Made by a program: the position numbers and the translations under genes
The notes under the pieces: generated by a model
What the model was told of the DNA's origin: nothing
The model's database searches: none
What the model saw: only the letters and a program-made list of their open reading frames with translations
Source of the DNA: Candidatus Sulfotelmatobacter sp.
GTDB lineage: Bacteria; Acidobacteriota; Terriglobia; Terriglobales; Acidobacteriaceae
NCBI GenBank assembly: GCA_030040725.1
Contig: JASHTD010000112.1
Location: 1-26,976 of the forward strand
Direction of reading: 5' to 3'
DNA length: 26,976 nucleotides
Shown here: one piece after another, positions 1 to 6,666 of the stretch
Layout: each line of letters starts with the position of its first letter
Position numbering within the stretch: the first letter of the stretch is position 1

Positions 1-1
1 G

Positions 2-169
2 TTCTCCGTGTTTCTGAATACCTCAGCGGACCTGATCGTCATTTCGATGGCGGGACCACTTGGCAAGAAGATTCGGTCTTCGGCGGTATTCCGGCGCAGA
101 CAGAGAACACTCACCGGCGTGATCATGATTGGACTGGGAACGTATCTGGCTGCGAGCGAGAGCCACTAA
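2..169 (+). CDS. LysE/RhtB family exporter, C-terminal fragment
   Basis: An open frame runs from the left edge to a TAA at 167-169 and encodes 55 residues; the start lies outside the window. The fragment contains a G-P-L-G-K-K turn, a basic stretch (R-R-R-Q-R) and a final hydrophobic helix ending in G-L-G-T-Y-L-A. This matches the end of LysE/RhtB amino-acid exporters, where the last transmembrane helix follows a basic cytoplasmic loop. These inner-membrane proteins export amino acids or their analogues, but the substrate cannot be told from this piece. It converges on bshC with only about 45 bases between them, and no clear terminator is seen there. The family call rests on a short C-terminal match. 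Confidence 0.6.
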   Translation, partial: FSVFLNTSADLIVISMAGPLGKKIRSSAVFRRRQRTLTGVIMIGLGTYLAASESH

Positions 170-214
170 GCATGGCCATAACTGCGTAATCAGCTCACCG
201 ACTAGCCGGAGAGA

Positions 215-1882
215 TTAAAGCTCTAAAATCTGATGATCGTGGCAGTCGGTGTGCATCGCGTGGTAGATCGTTTGCAGCAGCTCGGCGCCATGACGCGCTA
301 GAAAATAAAGTCCTGCGATGCCTCGTTCCTGCAACGCTCCATTGGGATAAAGCGCCTCGCTCAGGGCTTGGGCGTGGCGGCCGACCACCTCGCTGCGACG
401 TAACTCCGCGGCGGACGCGAGTTGACGAAGCCGGTCGATTTGATAACTGATTTTTGATTCCGCCGTCTGGCTTGCTCCCACCAGAGTTGAGTCGAGTTGT
501 CCCAGCGATTTGCGCAACTGAGCAAGCGACGTCTCCATTGAGCGCTGGACGGCATCGAATGCGGCCTGGACACCTTCAGGCAAAGCGTGCCTGGCCAGTT
601 TCTGGCGGAGAGTGGCTGTGTCGCAGAACGAATCGCGCACGGTGATATCGTATTGCCGCAACCAGCGCTGAACTTTCGGCTCGACGATGGTTGCAGAAAA
701 GCGTGGCACGATTGGCGTCACGCATCCCAAAAGGATTTCGTACACTACTCCAGCCTGCGCGAAATAGGCAGCCTCGGCAGCGCCGCCGGTATAAGCCAAC
801 GTGGGCAGAAGATAATCCTGCACCACCGGCCGCAACAGCACATTAGGACTGAAATCTTCTGGACGTTCGTCAATGCGATGAAGCAGTTCTCCTTGTGAGA
901 CCTTCTGAGTGCCGGATTCGCTGCCGATAACGAATTCCGAACCTTTATCCTGACCCGATCCGCTTGTTTGCCGGTGAATCGGAGTGCGCGCGCCGTCGTG
1001 AATCGTGAAAAGCAAAACAGATGACGCGGTCACTTTCACCTGCTGGTGATAGCCCGCTTTTTCCAGGGTTTCTCCGCGCGCGAGCAGCGCAGCGTTAAGG
1101 TCCGCCGACCGTTCGATCGCGGCGCGATAAATCGGAGCGGCAATGCGATGCAGTTCGGGATCAGAAGCGTCGAGAAGAATCACTCCCCGAGTTGCGAATA
1201 GCCGGGCAAACAAACGGGCAAATGCACTGCCAAGCGATTCTCCCGGGCGGTAAGCTTCACGCAGGAATTGCGTGACTTCCGAATCTCCCAGCAGAGCGGC
1301 CGCTTCGTCAACCACCGGTCGAATCTCATCGCCCAAGCGCACGTCACTGACGGGGGCACCGGTAACCCCATGACTAGACGTGTTTAGAGAATGGAGCGCA
1401 CCATCCGGCCCGGGCAAGGAAACATGATTCACTTCGGAAAGATCGTGATCCGAGGTAGCCAGCCAAAAGATCGGAACCGCTTCGAATCCAGCGACTGTGG
1501 CTTCTTCCGCCAACTTCACCGCGCTCAGTGCTTTGTACAGCGAGAACATGGGTCCGCCGAACAAACCCACCTGCTGGCCGGTGACGACGACGGCGGCACC
1601 CTGCCGCAAACGCTGAATATTCTTCAGCGTTTGTGGCGACGCATTCCATGAAGCGTTCTGCCGCTCAAGAATCAGGCTGACTCTTTCGCGGCGGACGGAG
1701 TCATATTGCAGAACGGAAGCTTGCTCGCGCATCCATTCTTTGAAGTAAGGGGAATGAGGATAGAACGGCTGTACGCTCGGAGAATATGCCAGGAAATCGG
1801 TGAAGAGCCGCGTTGTGTGCGGGATTTGGCTGAATGGCAAACACTGTGCCTTCACCGCCGGTTCTCCTGACATCGCGGGCAT
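215..1882 (-). CDS. bshC: Bacillithiol biosynthesis cysteine-adding enzyme BshC
   Basis: This 555-residue protein is close to the usual BshC length of about 540. BshC is the putative ligase that joins cysteine to glucosaminyl-malate in the last step of bacillithiol synthesis. Visible family blocks are V-V-T-G-Q-Q-V-G-L-F-G-G-P near residue 100 (nucleotide-binding-like loop), F-W-L-A-T-S-D-H-D-L-S-E-V-N near 143, and L-R-P-V-V-Q-D-Y-L-L-P-T with G-G-A-A-E-A-A-Y-F near 350-370. A coiled-coil-like region follows near 430-490. The start may be the ATG at 1882 or the ATG three codons later (1873); neither has a strong ribosome site. It is transcribed away from the sulfate-reduction operon, which supplies its cysteine substrate. 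No bshA or bshB is in the window. The family assignment is firm; the catalytic role of BshC is inferred from the family. Confidence 0.93.
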   Translation of the reverse strand: MPAMSGEPAVKAQCLPFSQIPHTTRLFTDFLAYSPSVQPFYPHSPYFKEWMREQASVLQYDSVRRERVSLILERQNASWNASPQTLKNIQRLRQGAAVVVTGQQVGLFGGPMFSLYKALSAVKLAEEATVAGFEAVPIFWLATSDHDLSEVNHVSLPGPDGALHSLNTSSHGVTGAPVSDVRLGDEIRPVVDEAAALLGDSEVTQFLREAYRPGESLGSAFARLFARLFATRGVILLDASDPELHRIAAPIYRAAIERSADLNAALLARGETLEKAGYHQQVKVTASSVLLFTIHDGARTPIHRQTSGSGQDKGSEFVIGSESGTQKVSQGELLHRIDERPEDFSPNVLLRPVVQDYLLPTLAYTGGAAEAAYFAQAGVVYEILLGCVTPIVPRFSATIVEPKVQRWLRQYDITVRDSFCDTATLRQKLARHALPEGVQAAFDAVQRSMETSLAQLRKSLGQLDSTLVGASQTAESKISYQIDRLRQLASAAELRRSEVVGRHAQALSEALYPNGALQERGIAGLYFLARHGAELLQTIYHAMHTDCHDHQILEL

Positions 1883-2208
1883 CTACAGCTTTCGACGGAC
1901 AAAGTCATCGGGAGTCAACGTCCTCGTTCTACGATCTTATCCTAATGGTTCTGGGCCATAATTGAGATGCCGCAAAAAGCCGCGAGATGCAAGATAAAGA
2001 CGCAACCAGACTGATCACAGTGCGCGAGTTGTAAGCCGTTGGTGAGATCGGCTGTTTTGGCGAACAAAAACTCTGGTTAAAGCTCAACGACAGAGAAAGT
2101 TGATCTCACCCCAACATCCTGCTCCAATAGGGCGGACTACCCGGTACGGTCAAGACATAACAACCTACATGTTGATCTTCTGAATCGAAATTATTCATTG
2201 GTGGTAAC
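1883..2208. other. Intergenic region between bshC and the sulfur operon leader
   Basis: No convincing gene is seen in about 325 bases between the divergent bshC and the operon promoter. The region holds one clear inverted repeat (listed separately) and should contain the bshC promoter. A weak minus-strand candidate is TTATGG, 16 bases, TAAGAT, around 1936-1963, of low confidence. No riboswitch class that I recognise (SAM, cobalamin) is apparent. Confidence 0.5.
2038..2115. repeat. Inverted repeat / stem-loop upstream of the sulfur operon
   Basis: GGTGAGATC at 2041-2049 is the exact reverse complement of GATCTCACC at 2102-2110. GTT (2038-2040) and AAC (2113-2115) extend the stem across a 2-base bulge. 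Inside the loop a second stem can form: CTCTGGTT at 2071-2078 against AAC and CAGAG at 2086-2095, separated by GA. It could be a regulator site, a small structured RNA or a remnant repeat. The pairing is seen directly; any role is inferred. Confidence 0.4.
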
Positions 2209-2238
2209 TTGACGAATCCCTGAAGCTTGGTCTAGCAT
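2209..2238 (+). promoter_or_regulatory. Candidate promoter of the sulfate-reduction operon
   Basis: TTGACG (2209-2214) and TAGCAT (2233-2238) are separated by 18 bases and resemble a housekeeping sigma-70 promoter. Transcription would then start near 2245, only a few bases before the leader-peptide ATG at 2249. The -35 box is good and the -10 box moderate. This is pattern evidence only. Confidence 0.45.
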
Positions 2239-2248
2239 CTGACCCAGC

Positions 2249-2341
2249 ATGTCAAATTTCAGCAATTTTCGCCGAGAGTGCAACTGTGCATGTTGTTGTT
2301 ATGCGCAAGTGTGCCCTGGCGGAGGTGAATTGCTGACTTAA
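2249..2341 (+). CDS. Cysteine-rich leader peptide (30 aa) of the sulfate-reduction operon
   Basis: An ATG at 2249 opens a 30-codon frame ending at TAA 2339-2341. It has six cysteines, at residues 11, 13, 15, 16, 17 and 22, in the core C-N-C-A-C-C-C-Y-A-Q-V-C. An in-frame TGA at 2240-2242 rules out a longer protein. No Shine-Dalgarno sequence precedes it; with the predicted promoter the mRNA would be nearly leaderless. The Cys codons are followed by P-G-G-G, whose codons contain the strand that can pair with the downstream terminator (2316-2325 with 2370-2379). The peptide is most likely a ribosome-stalling sensor for Cys-tRNA supply and not a functional product. Alternatives are a small metal-binding or modified peptide. 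Translation is not proven; the composition and placement make it very unlikely to be chance. Confidence 0.75.
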   Translation: MSNFSNFRRECNCACCCYAQVCPGGGELLT

Positions 2342-2379
2342 GTTCTCAATAATTATCGGCATTTATAACCCACCGCCAG
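2316..2379 (+). promoter_or_regulatory. Candidate antiterminator of a cysteine attenuator
   Basis: CTGGCGG at 2316-2322, inside the leader-peptide codons, is the reverse complement of CCGCCAG at 2373-2379, the 5' arm of the downstream terminator. Beyond an A-A mismatch, GG (2324-2325) can pair with CC (2370-2371). This helix and the terminator hairpin cannot form together. A ribosome waiting at Cys codons 15-17 (2291-2299) would leave the 2316 arm free, favouring the antiterminator. A ribosome that finishes the leader would disturb it and release the terminator arm. The complementarity is seen; the switching is inferred from classical amino-acid attenuation. Confidence 0.65.
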
Positions 2380-2406
2380 AATCAACTGGCGGTGGGTTTT
2401 TCTTTT
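2367..2406 (+). terminator. Intrinsic terminator (attenuator) before the sulfite reductase gene
   Basis: A perfect 13-bp stem is formed by 2367-2379 (core CCCACCGCCAG) and 2386-2398 (core CTGGCGGTGGG) around a 6-base loop. A T-rich tail runs over 2397-2406 (TTTTTCTTTT). It lies between the leader-peptide stop and the first structural gene, whose ribosome site GGTGG (2407-2411) follows directly. Its position before the operon, and not after it, marks it as an attenuator. Confidence 0.85.
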
Positions 2407-2417
2407 GGTGGCTATTT

Positions 2418-4112
2418 ATGACGACGGAAACCAAAGCGCAGAAAGCGGAGCGCCTGAAGCGCGCCATGAATCCCTGGAAGGGGCTCGATGAGATTCGGCG
2501 CTTCGCGCGCGAGGGGTTCGAGTCGATTCCGTCTGAATGGATCGGAACCTATTTCCGTTGGTGGGGAGTTTACACGCAGGGCGATGGAGCGGGCGTCCTC
2601 GGAGGCCATGGCGGGCAGGGTAAAGCCCTGCCCTTCTTTATGCTGCGCATTCGAGTTCCTAACGGCCTGTTGCGATCGCAGCAACTGCGAACCATCGCTG
2701 ACATCGCTCGCCGCTATGCCCGCGGGACGGCCGATCTGACGGTTCGGCAGAACATTCAGCTGCACTGGATCACCATCGAGGATCTCCCCGAAGTGCTCGA
2801 ACAGCTCTGGAAAGTCGGCCTCAATACGATGGGCGCCTGCGGCGACGTCGCCCGCAACATTACTGGTTGCCCCGTGGCCGGCGTGGATGCGGACGAACTC
2901 TGCGACGCTTCTTCCCTGGCCCTGGACGTTGATCGCATGCTGGCGGGCGATGCTGAGTTTTACAACCTGCCCCGCAAGTTCAAGATTTCCATCGCCGGAT
3001 GCCGAGTGTGGTGCCCTTATCCCGAGATCAACGATGTTGGGCTGACGGCGATTGAGCGCTCCATTGATGGAAAATCAGAGATCGGTTTTTCGTTGCGCGT
3101 TGGCGGAGGACTTTCCACCGAGCCTTATCTCGGTTCAAAGCTGAATGCTTTTGTCCGGTGGAATCAGGTGCTGCCGGTCGTCCGAGGAATCGCGGAACTG
3201 TTTCGCGACTCCGATCAGTTGCGCGAACACCGCGAGCGCGCGCGGCTGAAGTTCCTGTTCTTGCGTCATGGTTGGAGCGCAGAGCACTTTCAAAGCGATC
3301 TGGAGCGGCGCATCGGATTTCGCCTCGATCCCGCTGAACCCGACCATCCGCCGGCGGATGTCTACCGCGATCATGTCGGCATCCATACGCAGAAGCAAGC
3401 CGGTTATTGCTATGTGGGATTGGCGGTTCTGCGCGGGAGGATCACACCCGAGCAGATGTCCGCGGCGGCCGATCTTGCGGAGCGCTTTGCCAACGGTGAA
3501 TTGCGCACCACTAACATGCAGAACCTGCTCATTGTGAATGTTCCACGTTTGCGTGCCGAGGAGTTGGCGAAGGAACTGGATGCGATTGGCTTGCCGGTGC
3601 AAGGATCGCCGTTCTTCCGTGGGGCGATTGCCTGCAGCGGAACTGAGTTCTGCAAATTGGCCATCACTGAGACGAAAGCGTTTTCCCGCTGGCTGGTCGA
3701 GGAGATGGAAGAACGTCTTCCCGGCTTCGATCAGCATTTGAAATTGCATGTTACGGGATGCCCCAACAGTTGCGGTCAGCACTGGATTGCCGACATCGGG
3801 ATTGAGGGCAAGAAACTGAAGGTAAATGGGCAAATGCAGGATGCCTATTACTTCTGCCTGGGTGGAGCGCTCGGTCTCAACCACTCCATCGCACGTACGG
3901 TGGGATATCGCTGCGTTGCTACCGAAGTCCCTGAGGCAATCGAGAGGCTCTTGCGCAAATATCTCGCCGACCGCGATACGGGCGAGAATCTGCGGCAGTT
4001 TTTCGCTCGCCACAGCGATTCGGAGTTGCGCGATTACCTTGCGGGACGTGCGTTCGATCCGGTCGCGCGCGATTTGCCTGAAGGACGAGTTCCAAGCGCT
4101 GTTGAAGGCTGA
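2418..4112 (+). CDS. sir: Siroheme [4Fe-4S] sulfite/nitrite reductase, ferredoxin type
   Basis: This 564-residue protein carries the siroheme/[4Fe-4S] cysteine signature of the sulfite/nitrite reductase family: C406-x5-C412 (C-S-G-T-E-F-C) and C448-x3-C452 (C-P-N-S-C). The duplicated half-domains are visible: an N-terminal ferredoxin-like repeat with L-T-V-R-Q-N-I-Q near residue 110 and a second with L-R-T-T-N-M-Q-N-L near 360. The enzyme reduces sulfite to sulfide (or nitrite to ammonia) with six electrons, normally from ferredoxin in this family. No flavoprotein subunit (CysJ) lies nearby. Downstream siroheme genes and cysH favour sulfite as substrate; sequence alone does not exclude nitrite. 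Start ATG 2418 has GGTGG six bases upstream, just past the attenuator. It is the first structural gene of the operon. Confidence 0.92.
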   Translation: MTTETKAQKAERLKRAMNPWKGLDEIRRFAREGFESIPSEWIGTYFRWWGVYTQGDGAGVLGGHGGQGKALPFFMLRIRVPNGLLRSQQLRTIADIARRYARGTADLTVRQNIQLHWITIEDLPEVLEQLWKVGLNTMGACGDVARNITGCPVAGVDADELCDASSLALDVDRMLAGDAEFYNLPRKFKISIAGCRVWCPYPEINDVGLTAIERSIDGKSEIGFSLRVGGGLSTEPYLGSKLNAFVRWNQVLPVVRGIAELFRDSDQLREHRERARLKFLFLRHGWSAEHFQSDLERRIGFRLDPAEPDHPPADVYRDHVGIHTQKQAGYCYVGLAVLRGRITPEQMSAAADLAERFANGELRTTNMQNLLIVNVPRLRAEELAKELDAIGLPVQGSPFFRGAIACSGTEFCKLAITETKAFSRWLVEEMEERLPGFDQHLKLHVTGCPNSCGQHWIADIGIEGKKLKVNGQMQDAYYFCLGGALGLNHSIARTVGYRCVATEVPEAIERLLRKYLADRDTGENLRQFFARHSDSELRDYLAGRAFDPVARDLPEGRVPSAVEG

Positions 4113-4127
4113 GATGGAGAAACGAAC

Positions 4128-4757
4128 ATGAGCCAATTATTTCCAATGTTTCTAAAACTCGAAGGGAAACGCTGTCTGGTGGTTGGGGCCCGCAAAGTTG
4201 GCCAGCCGAAAATTGCGGGCCTGCTTGGCACCGGCGCGCGCATCCGTGTGGTTACCATGGAGGCCTCCGACACCGTGCATCAGTGGGCACGAGAGAAACA
4301 AATCACACTCGAACTGCGCCCATTTGTTCCCTCCGATCTCGAAGGAATATTTCTTGTGGTCGTTGCCACAGCTTCGAGCGCGCTGAACCGGGAGATTTAT
4401 CGTGAAGCGCAGCAGCGCGGAGTTCCGTGCAACGTGGTGGACGTTCCGGAACTCTGTGATTTCTATTATCCCGCCGTGGTGCGCAGAGGCGATCTTCAGA
4501 TTGCGGTTTCCACCAGCGGACAGAGCCCGTCGCTCGCTCAGAAAATCAGGCAACAACTCGAACGGCAGTTTGGACCCGGATACGAGCGCTGGGTTCCCGA
4601 ACTGGGAGCGACACGAAGGCGAGTGTTGGCGAGCGATCTCGATCCGCAACAAAAGCACGAGTTGTTGCAGTCGCTGGCCAGCGCGGAGGCCTTCGAAGCG
4701 GCACTTGCCGAAAGGTTCGAACAGCTTGCGACAGAAATCGTAGCGACAGGAGAGTGA
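4128..4757 (+). CDS. Precorrin-2 dehydrogenase / sirohydrochlorin ferrochelatase-like (Met8/CysG N-domain)
   Basis: The 209-residue protein matches the N-terminal half of CysG and yeast Met8p. These oxidise precorrin-2 with NAD to sirohydrochlorin and can insert iron to make siroheme. A Rossmann start (L-V-V-G-A-R-K-V-G, residues 17-25) is followed by N-V-V-D-V-P-E-L-C-D-F-Y-Y-P-A near 103-117, which carries the conserved aspartate, then V-S-T-S-G-Q-S-P-S-L-A and a helical C-terminal domain. The usual third glycine of the GxGxxA loop is Arg22, slightly unusual. It lies 15 bases after sir and 4 bases before cobA, so the three are co-transcribed. It supplies the siroheme cofactor of the upstream reductase. 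Confidence 0.88.
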   Translation: MSQLFPMFLKLEGKRCLVVGARKVGQPKIAGLLGTGARIRVVTMEASDTVHQWAREKQITLELRPFVPSDLEGIFLVVVATASSALNREIYREAQQRGVPCNVVDVPELCDFYYPAVVRRGDLQIAVSTSGQSPSLAQKIRQQLERQFGPGYERWVPELGATRRRVLASDLDPQQKHELLQSLASAEAFEAALAERFEQLATEIVATGE

Positions 4758-4761
4758 TGTT

Positions 4762-5544
4762 ATGAAGGGCAAAGTTTATCTGGTTGGCGCCGGGCCGGGC
4801 GATCCGGACCTGCTCACTATAAAGGCTCTACGCCTACTGCAGACCGCGGACGTGGTGCTTCACGACGACCTGGTTGCGCCGCGGATTCTTGCACTGATTG
4901 CACCCACTGCGCGAATCCAGAATGTTGGCAAGCGCTGTGGCGAAAAGATGATGCGGCAGGAAGAGATCAATTTTCTTCTGGTCGCGTTGGCTGAGTCCGG
5001 ACGTCAGGTGGTGCGACTGAAAAGCGGCGACCCAATGATCTTCGGCCGTGCCGGCGAGGAGATGGAAGCACTCAGGCGCGCCAATATTTCGTACGAGATT
5101 GTTCCTGGTATTACTTCAGCCCTGGGGGCCTCGGCCGCGACGGGAATTCCACTCACTCATCGACAAATATCCTCGACGCTGGTGCTCACGACGGGGCATC
5201 GGGCAGACAAGAATGCAGACGCAGAGTGGAGCCGATTCGCCGCAGACAACTCAACCCTTGTCGTTTACATGCCCGGTCACGATTACGGCGGAATGGCCGG
5301 CAGGCTCAAGAACTCCGGGATCCCGATAGAAACAGCTTGCGTCATTGTGTCGCGCGCAACCACTCCTGATCAACAGGTTCACTACACCAACATCGCGAAT
5401 CTTGCCGACGCCCCGAAACTGGCGGTGCCGACTCTCCTGATAGTTGGCGAGGTCGTGAAATTTGCCCGCGACGCCGAGCAGCCCGAGAGAACTTTACTCG
5501 GGTTCGGGAGTCTTGATCCCGGTCAAGAGGAGCGGCTGGCATGA
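4762..5544 (+). CDS. cobA: Uroporphyrinogen-III C-methyltransferase (SUMT)
   Basis: This 260-residue SAM-dependent enzyme makes precorrin-2 from uroporphyrinogen III by two C-methylations, the entry step to siroheme. Family blocks are V-G-A-G-P-G-D-P-D-L-L-T (residues 8-19), L-H-D-D-L-V near 34, R-L-K-S-G-D-P with S88-G89-D90-P91 then F-G-R-A-G-E-E, and the P-G-I-T-S-A region near 113. The length is normal for a stand-alone SUMT; in enterobacteria the domain is fused to the preceding enzyme as CysG. It starts 4 bases after the dehydrogenase gene, and its TGA overlaps the ATG of cysH at 5541-5544 (ATGA), indicating translational coupling. In this operon siroheme, not cobalamin, is the likely end product. 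Confidence 0.93.
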   Translation: MKGKVYLVGAGPGDPDLLTIKALRLLQTADVVLHDDLVAPRILALIAPTARIQNVGKRCGEKMMRQEEINFLLVALAESGRQVVRLKSGDPMIFGRAGEEMEALRRANISYEIVPGITSALGASAATGIPLTHRQISSTLVLTTGHRADKNADAEWSRFAADNSTLVVYMPGHDYGGMAGRLKNSGIPIETACVIVSRATTPDQQVHYTNIANLADAPKLAVPTLLIVGEVVKFARDAEQPERTLLGFGSLDPGQEERLA

Positions 5545-6284
5545 AAGAAGCCTTCGATAGGAAAGAAGCAGTCAGCATGAGAGAAAATATTCCATCATTG
5601 CGAATTGCGGCAGAAGACTGGAGCCCGGCGCACGTTCTCCAATGGGCTTTCCAGACCTTCGGAGATAGCGTGGCACTTTCTTCCGCGTTTGGCGCCGAGG
5701 GGATGGTGCTGATCGATATCGCTTCGCGCGTGCAAGAGAGTTTCCGCATCTTCACTCTGGATACGGAATTTCTCTTTCCTGAAACGTACAACCTGATCGA
5801 CCAGGTTGAGCAAAGATATGGCATCACGATCGAGCGAGTCTTCCCGCTGCTTTCGCCCGAAGAACAGGAGCACGCCCTCGGCCCGGCATTGTGGCGGCGT
5901 GATCCCGATCAATGCTGCAACATAAGGAAAGTCGAGCCGCTGCGCCGGAAACTCGGCGAACTGCAGGCATGGATCACGAGCATCCGCCGCGATCAGACGG
6001 CGGCTCGCGCCGGCGCTGGCAAAATCGAATGGGACGATAAATTTGGGCTGGTGAAGATCAATCCGCTTGTCGACTGGAGTTCGAAAGAGGTTTGGCAATA
6101 CATCCGCGAGCACGATATTCCTTACAATGCGCTGCACGACCGCAGCTATCCGAGCATCGGCTGCACGCATTGCACGCGCGCCGTGCGGCCTGGAGAAAGC
6201 CCGCGGGCGGGCCGTTGGGCGGGATATTCAAAGACCGAGTGCGGGCTCCACGTTATCGAACCGGCAACGGAAGCGCAAGGTTAG
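5541..6284 (+). CDS. cysH: Fe-S phosphoadenylyl/adenylyl-sulfate reductase
   Basis: The 247-residue protein is a thioredoxin-dependent reductase that converts activated sulfate (APS or PAPS) to sulfite. Seen in sequence: the PP-loop-like S-S-A-F-G-A-E-G near residue 48, L-D-T-E-F-L-F-P-E-T near 74, the cluster cysteines C125-C126 and C208-x2-C211, and the catalytic C234 in E-C-G-L-H. The CC...CxxC [4Fe-4S] set is typical of APS-type assimilatory enzymes and is missing from E. coli-type PAPS reductase, so APS is the more likely substrate. The start may be 5541, overlapping cobA, or ATG 5577, which lies nearer the conserved region. It is the last gene of the operon. No ATP sulfurylase or APS kinase is in the window. 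Its stop overlaps that of the convergent gene at 6281. Confidence 0.93.
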   Translation: MKEAFDRKEAVSMRENIPSLRIAAEDWSPAHVLQWAFQTFGDSVALSSAFGAEGMVLIDIASRVQESFRIFTLDTEFLFPETYNLIDQVEQRYGITIERVFPLLSPEEQEHALGPALWRRDPDQCCNIRKVEPLRRKLGELQAWITSIRRDQTAARAGAGKIEWDDKFGLVKINPLVDWSSKEVWQYIREHDIPYNALHDRSYPSIGCTHCTRAVRPGESPRAGRWAGYSKTECGLHVIEPATEAQG

Positions 6285-6658
6285 TGGCCATTCAGTAGCT
6301 TCTGCTCTTCGGCCGCGCTCTGCTCATTATTCTTTTCTACAGTGGTGACTGCGATCTTTCTCGATTTTCGATAGACATTGGCAACCGCGAGCGTCCAGAA
6401 AGGAACGAGATCGACACCGGGCACAAGCTTTCCAAGAACCGACGGCAAGAACTCCCAATGCCACCCGAGAAGGCGAACCAGCACGGCTCCCACGACGAAA
6501 TCGAGAATATCGTCAACCGGTGATGCAGCACCTTCAACGAAGAAGGGGAACACGATGAGTTGAAGTGCATCCGCAACAATGGCAAGCGCCATAGCTGTAC
6601 GAAAGCGCGATCCCGGTGAGATTGTAACGGTGTCGGGAGTCAAGGCTGCCTGATCCAT
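6281..6658 (-). CDS. Small membrane protein, function unknown
   Basis: A 125-residue protein with about three hydrophobic segments, near residues 19-41, 49-65 and 76-96. The last contains L-V-P-G-V-D-L-V-P-F-W-T. A short charged tail rich in K, E, N and Q follows. I do not recognise a characterised family. Its start at 6658 is 8 bases after the stop of the ABC permease/M1 fusion, so it is probably the third gene of that operon and may assist the transporter. The TAA (6281-6283) overlaps the cysH TAG (6282-6284) on the other strand, leaving no room for a terminator between these convergent operons. Confidence 0.75.
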   Translation of the reverse strand: MDQAALTPDTVTISPGSRFRTAMALAIVADALQLIVFPFFVEGAASPVDDILDFVVGAVLVRLLGWHWEFLPSVLGKLVPGVDLVPFWTLAVANVYRKSRKIAVTTVEKNNEQSAAEEQKLLNGH

Positions 6659-6666
6659 TTACGATT

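Noticed and set aside
1883..2248. SAM or cobalamin riboswitch before the sulfur operon
   Set aside because: No conserved core of either class could be recognised; the Cys-codon leader and terminator explain the regulation better.
2249..2341. Cys-rich peptide as a metallothionein or modified-peptide precursor
   Set aside because: Possible, but the overlap of its codons with the antiterminator arm and the terminator directly after it favour a leader peptide; no modification gene is nearby.
3135..4136. A 333-codon open frame on the minus strand
   Set aside because: It is opposite the well-supported sulfite reductase gene and shows no family features.
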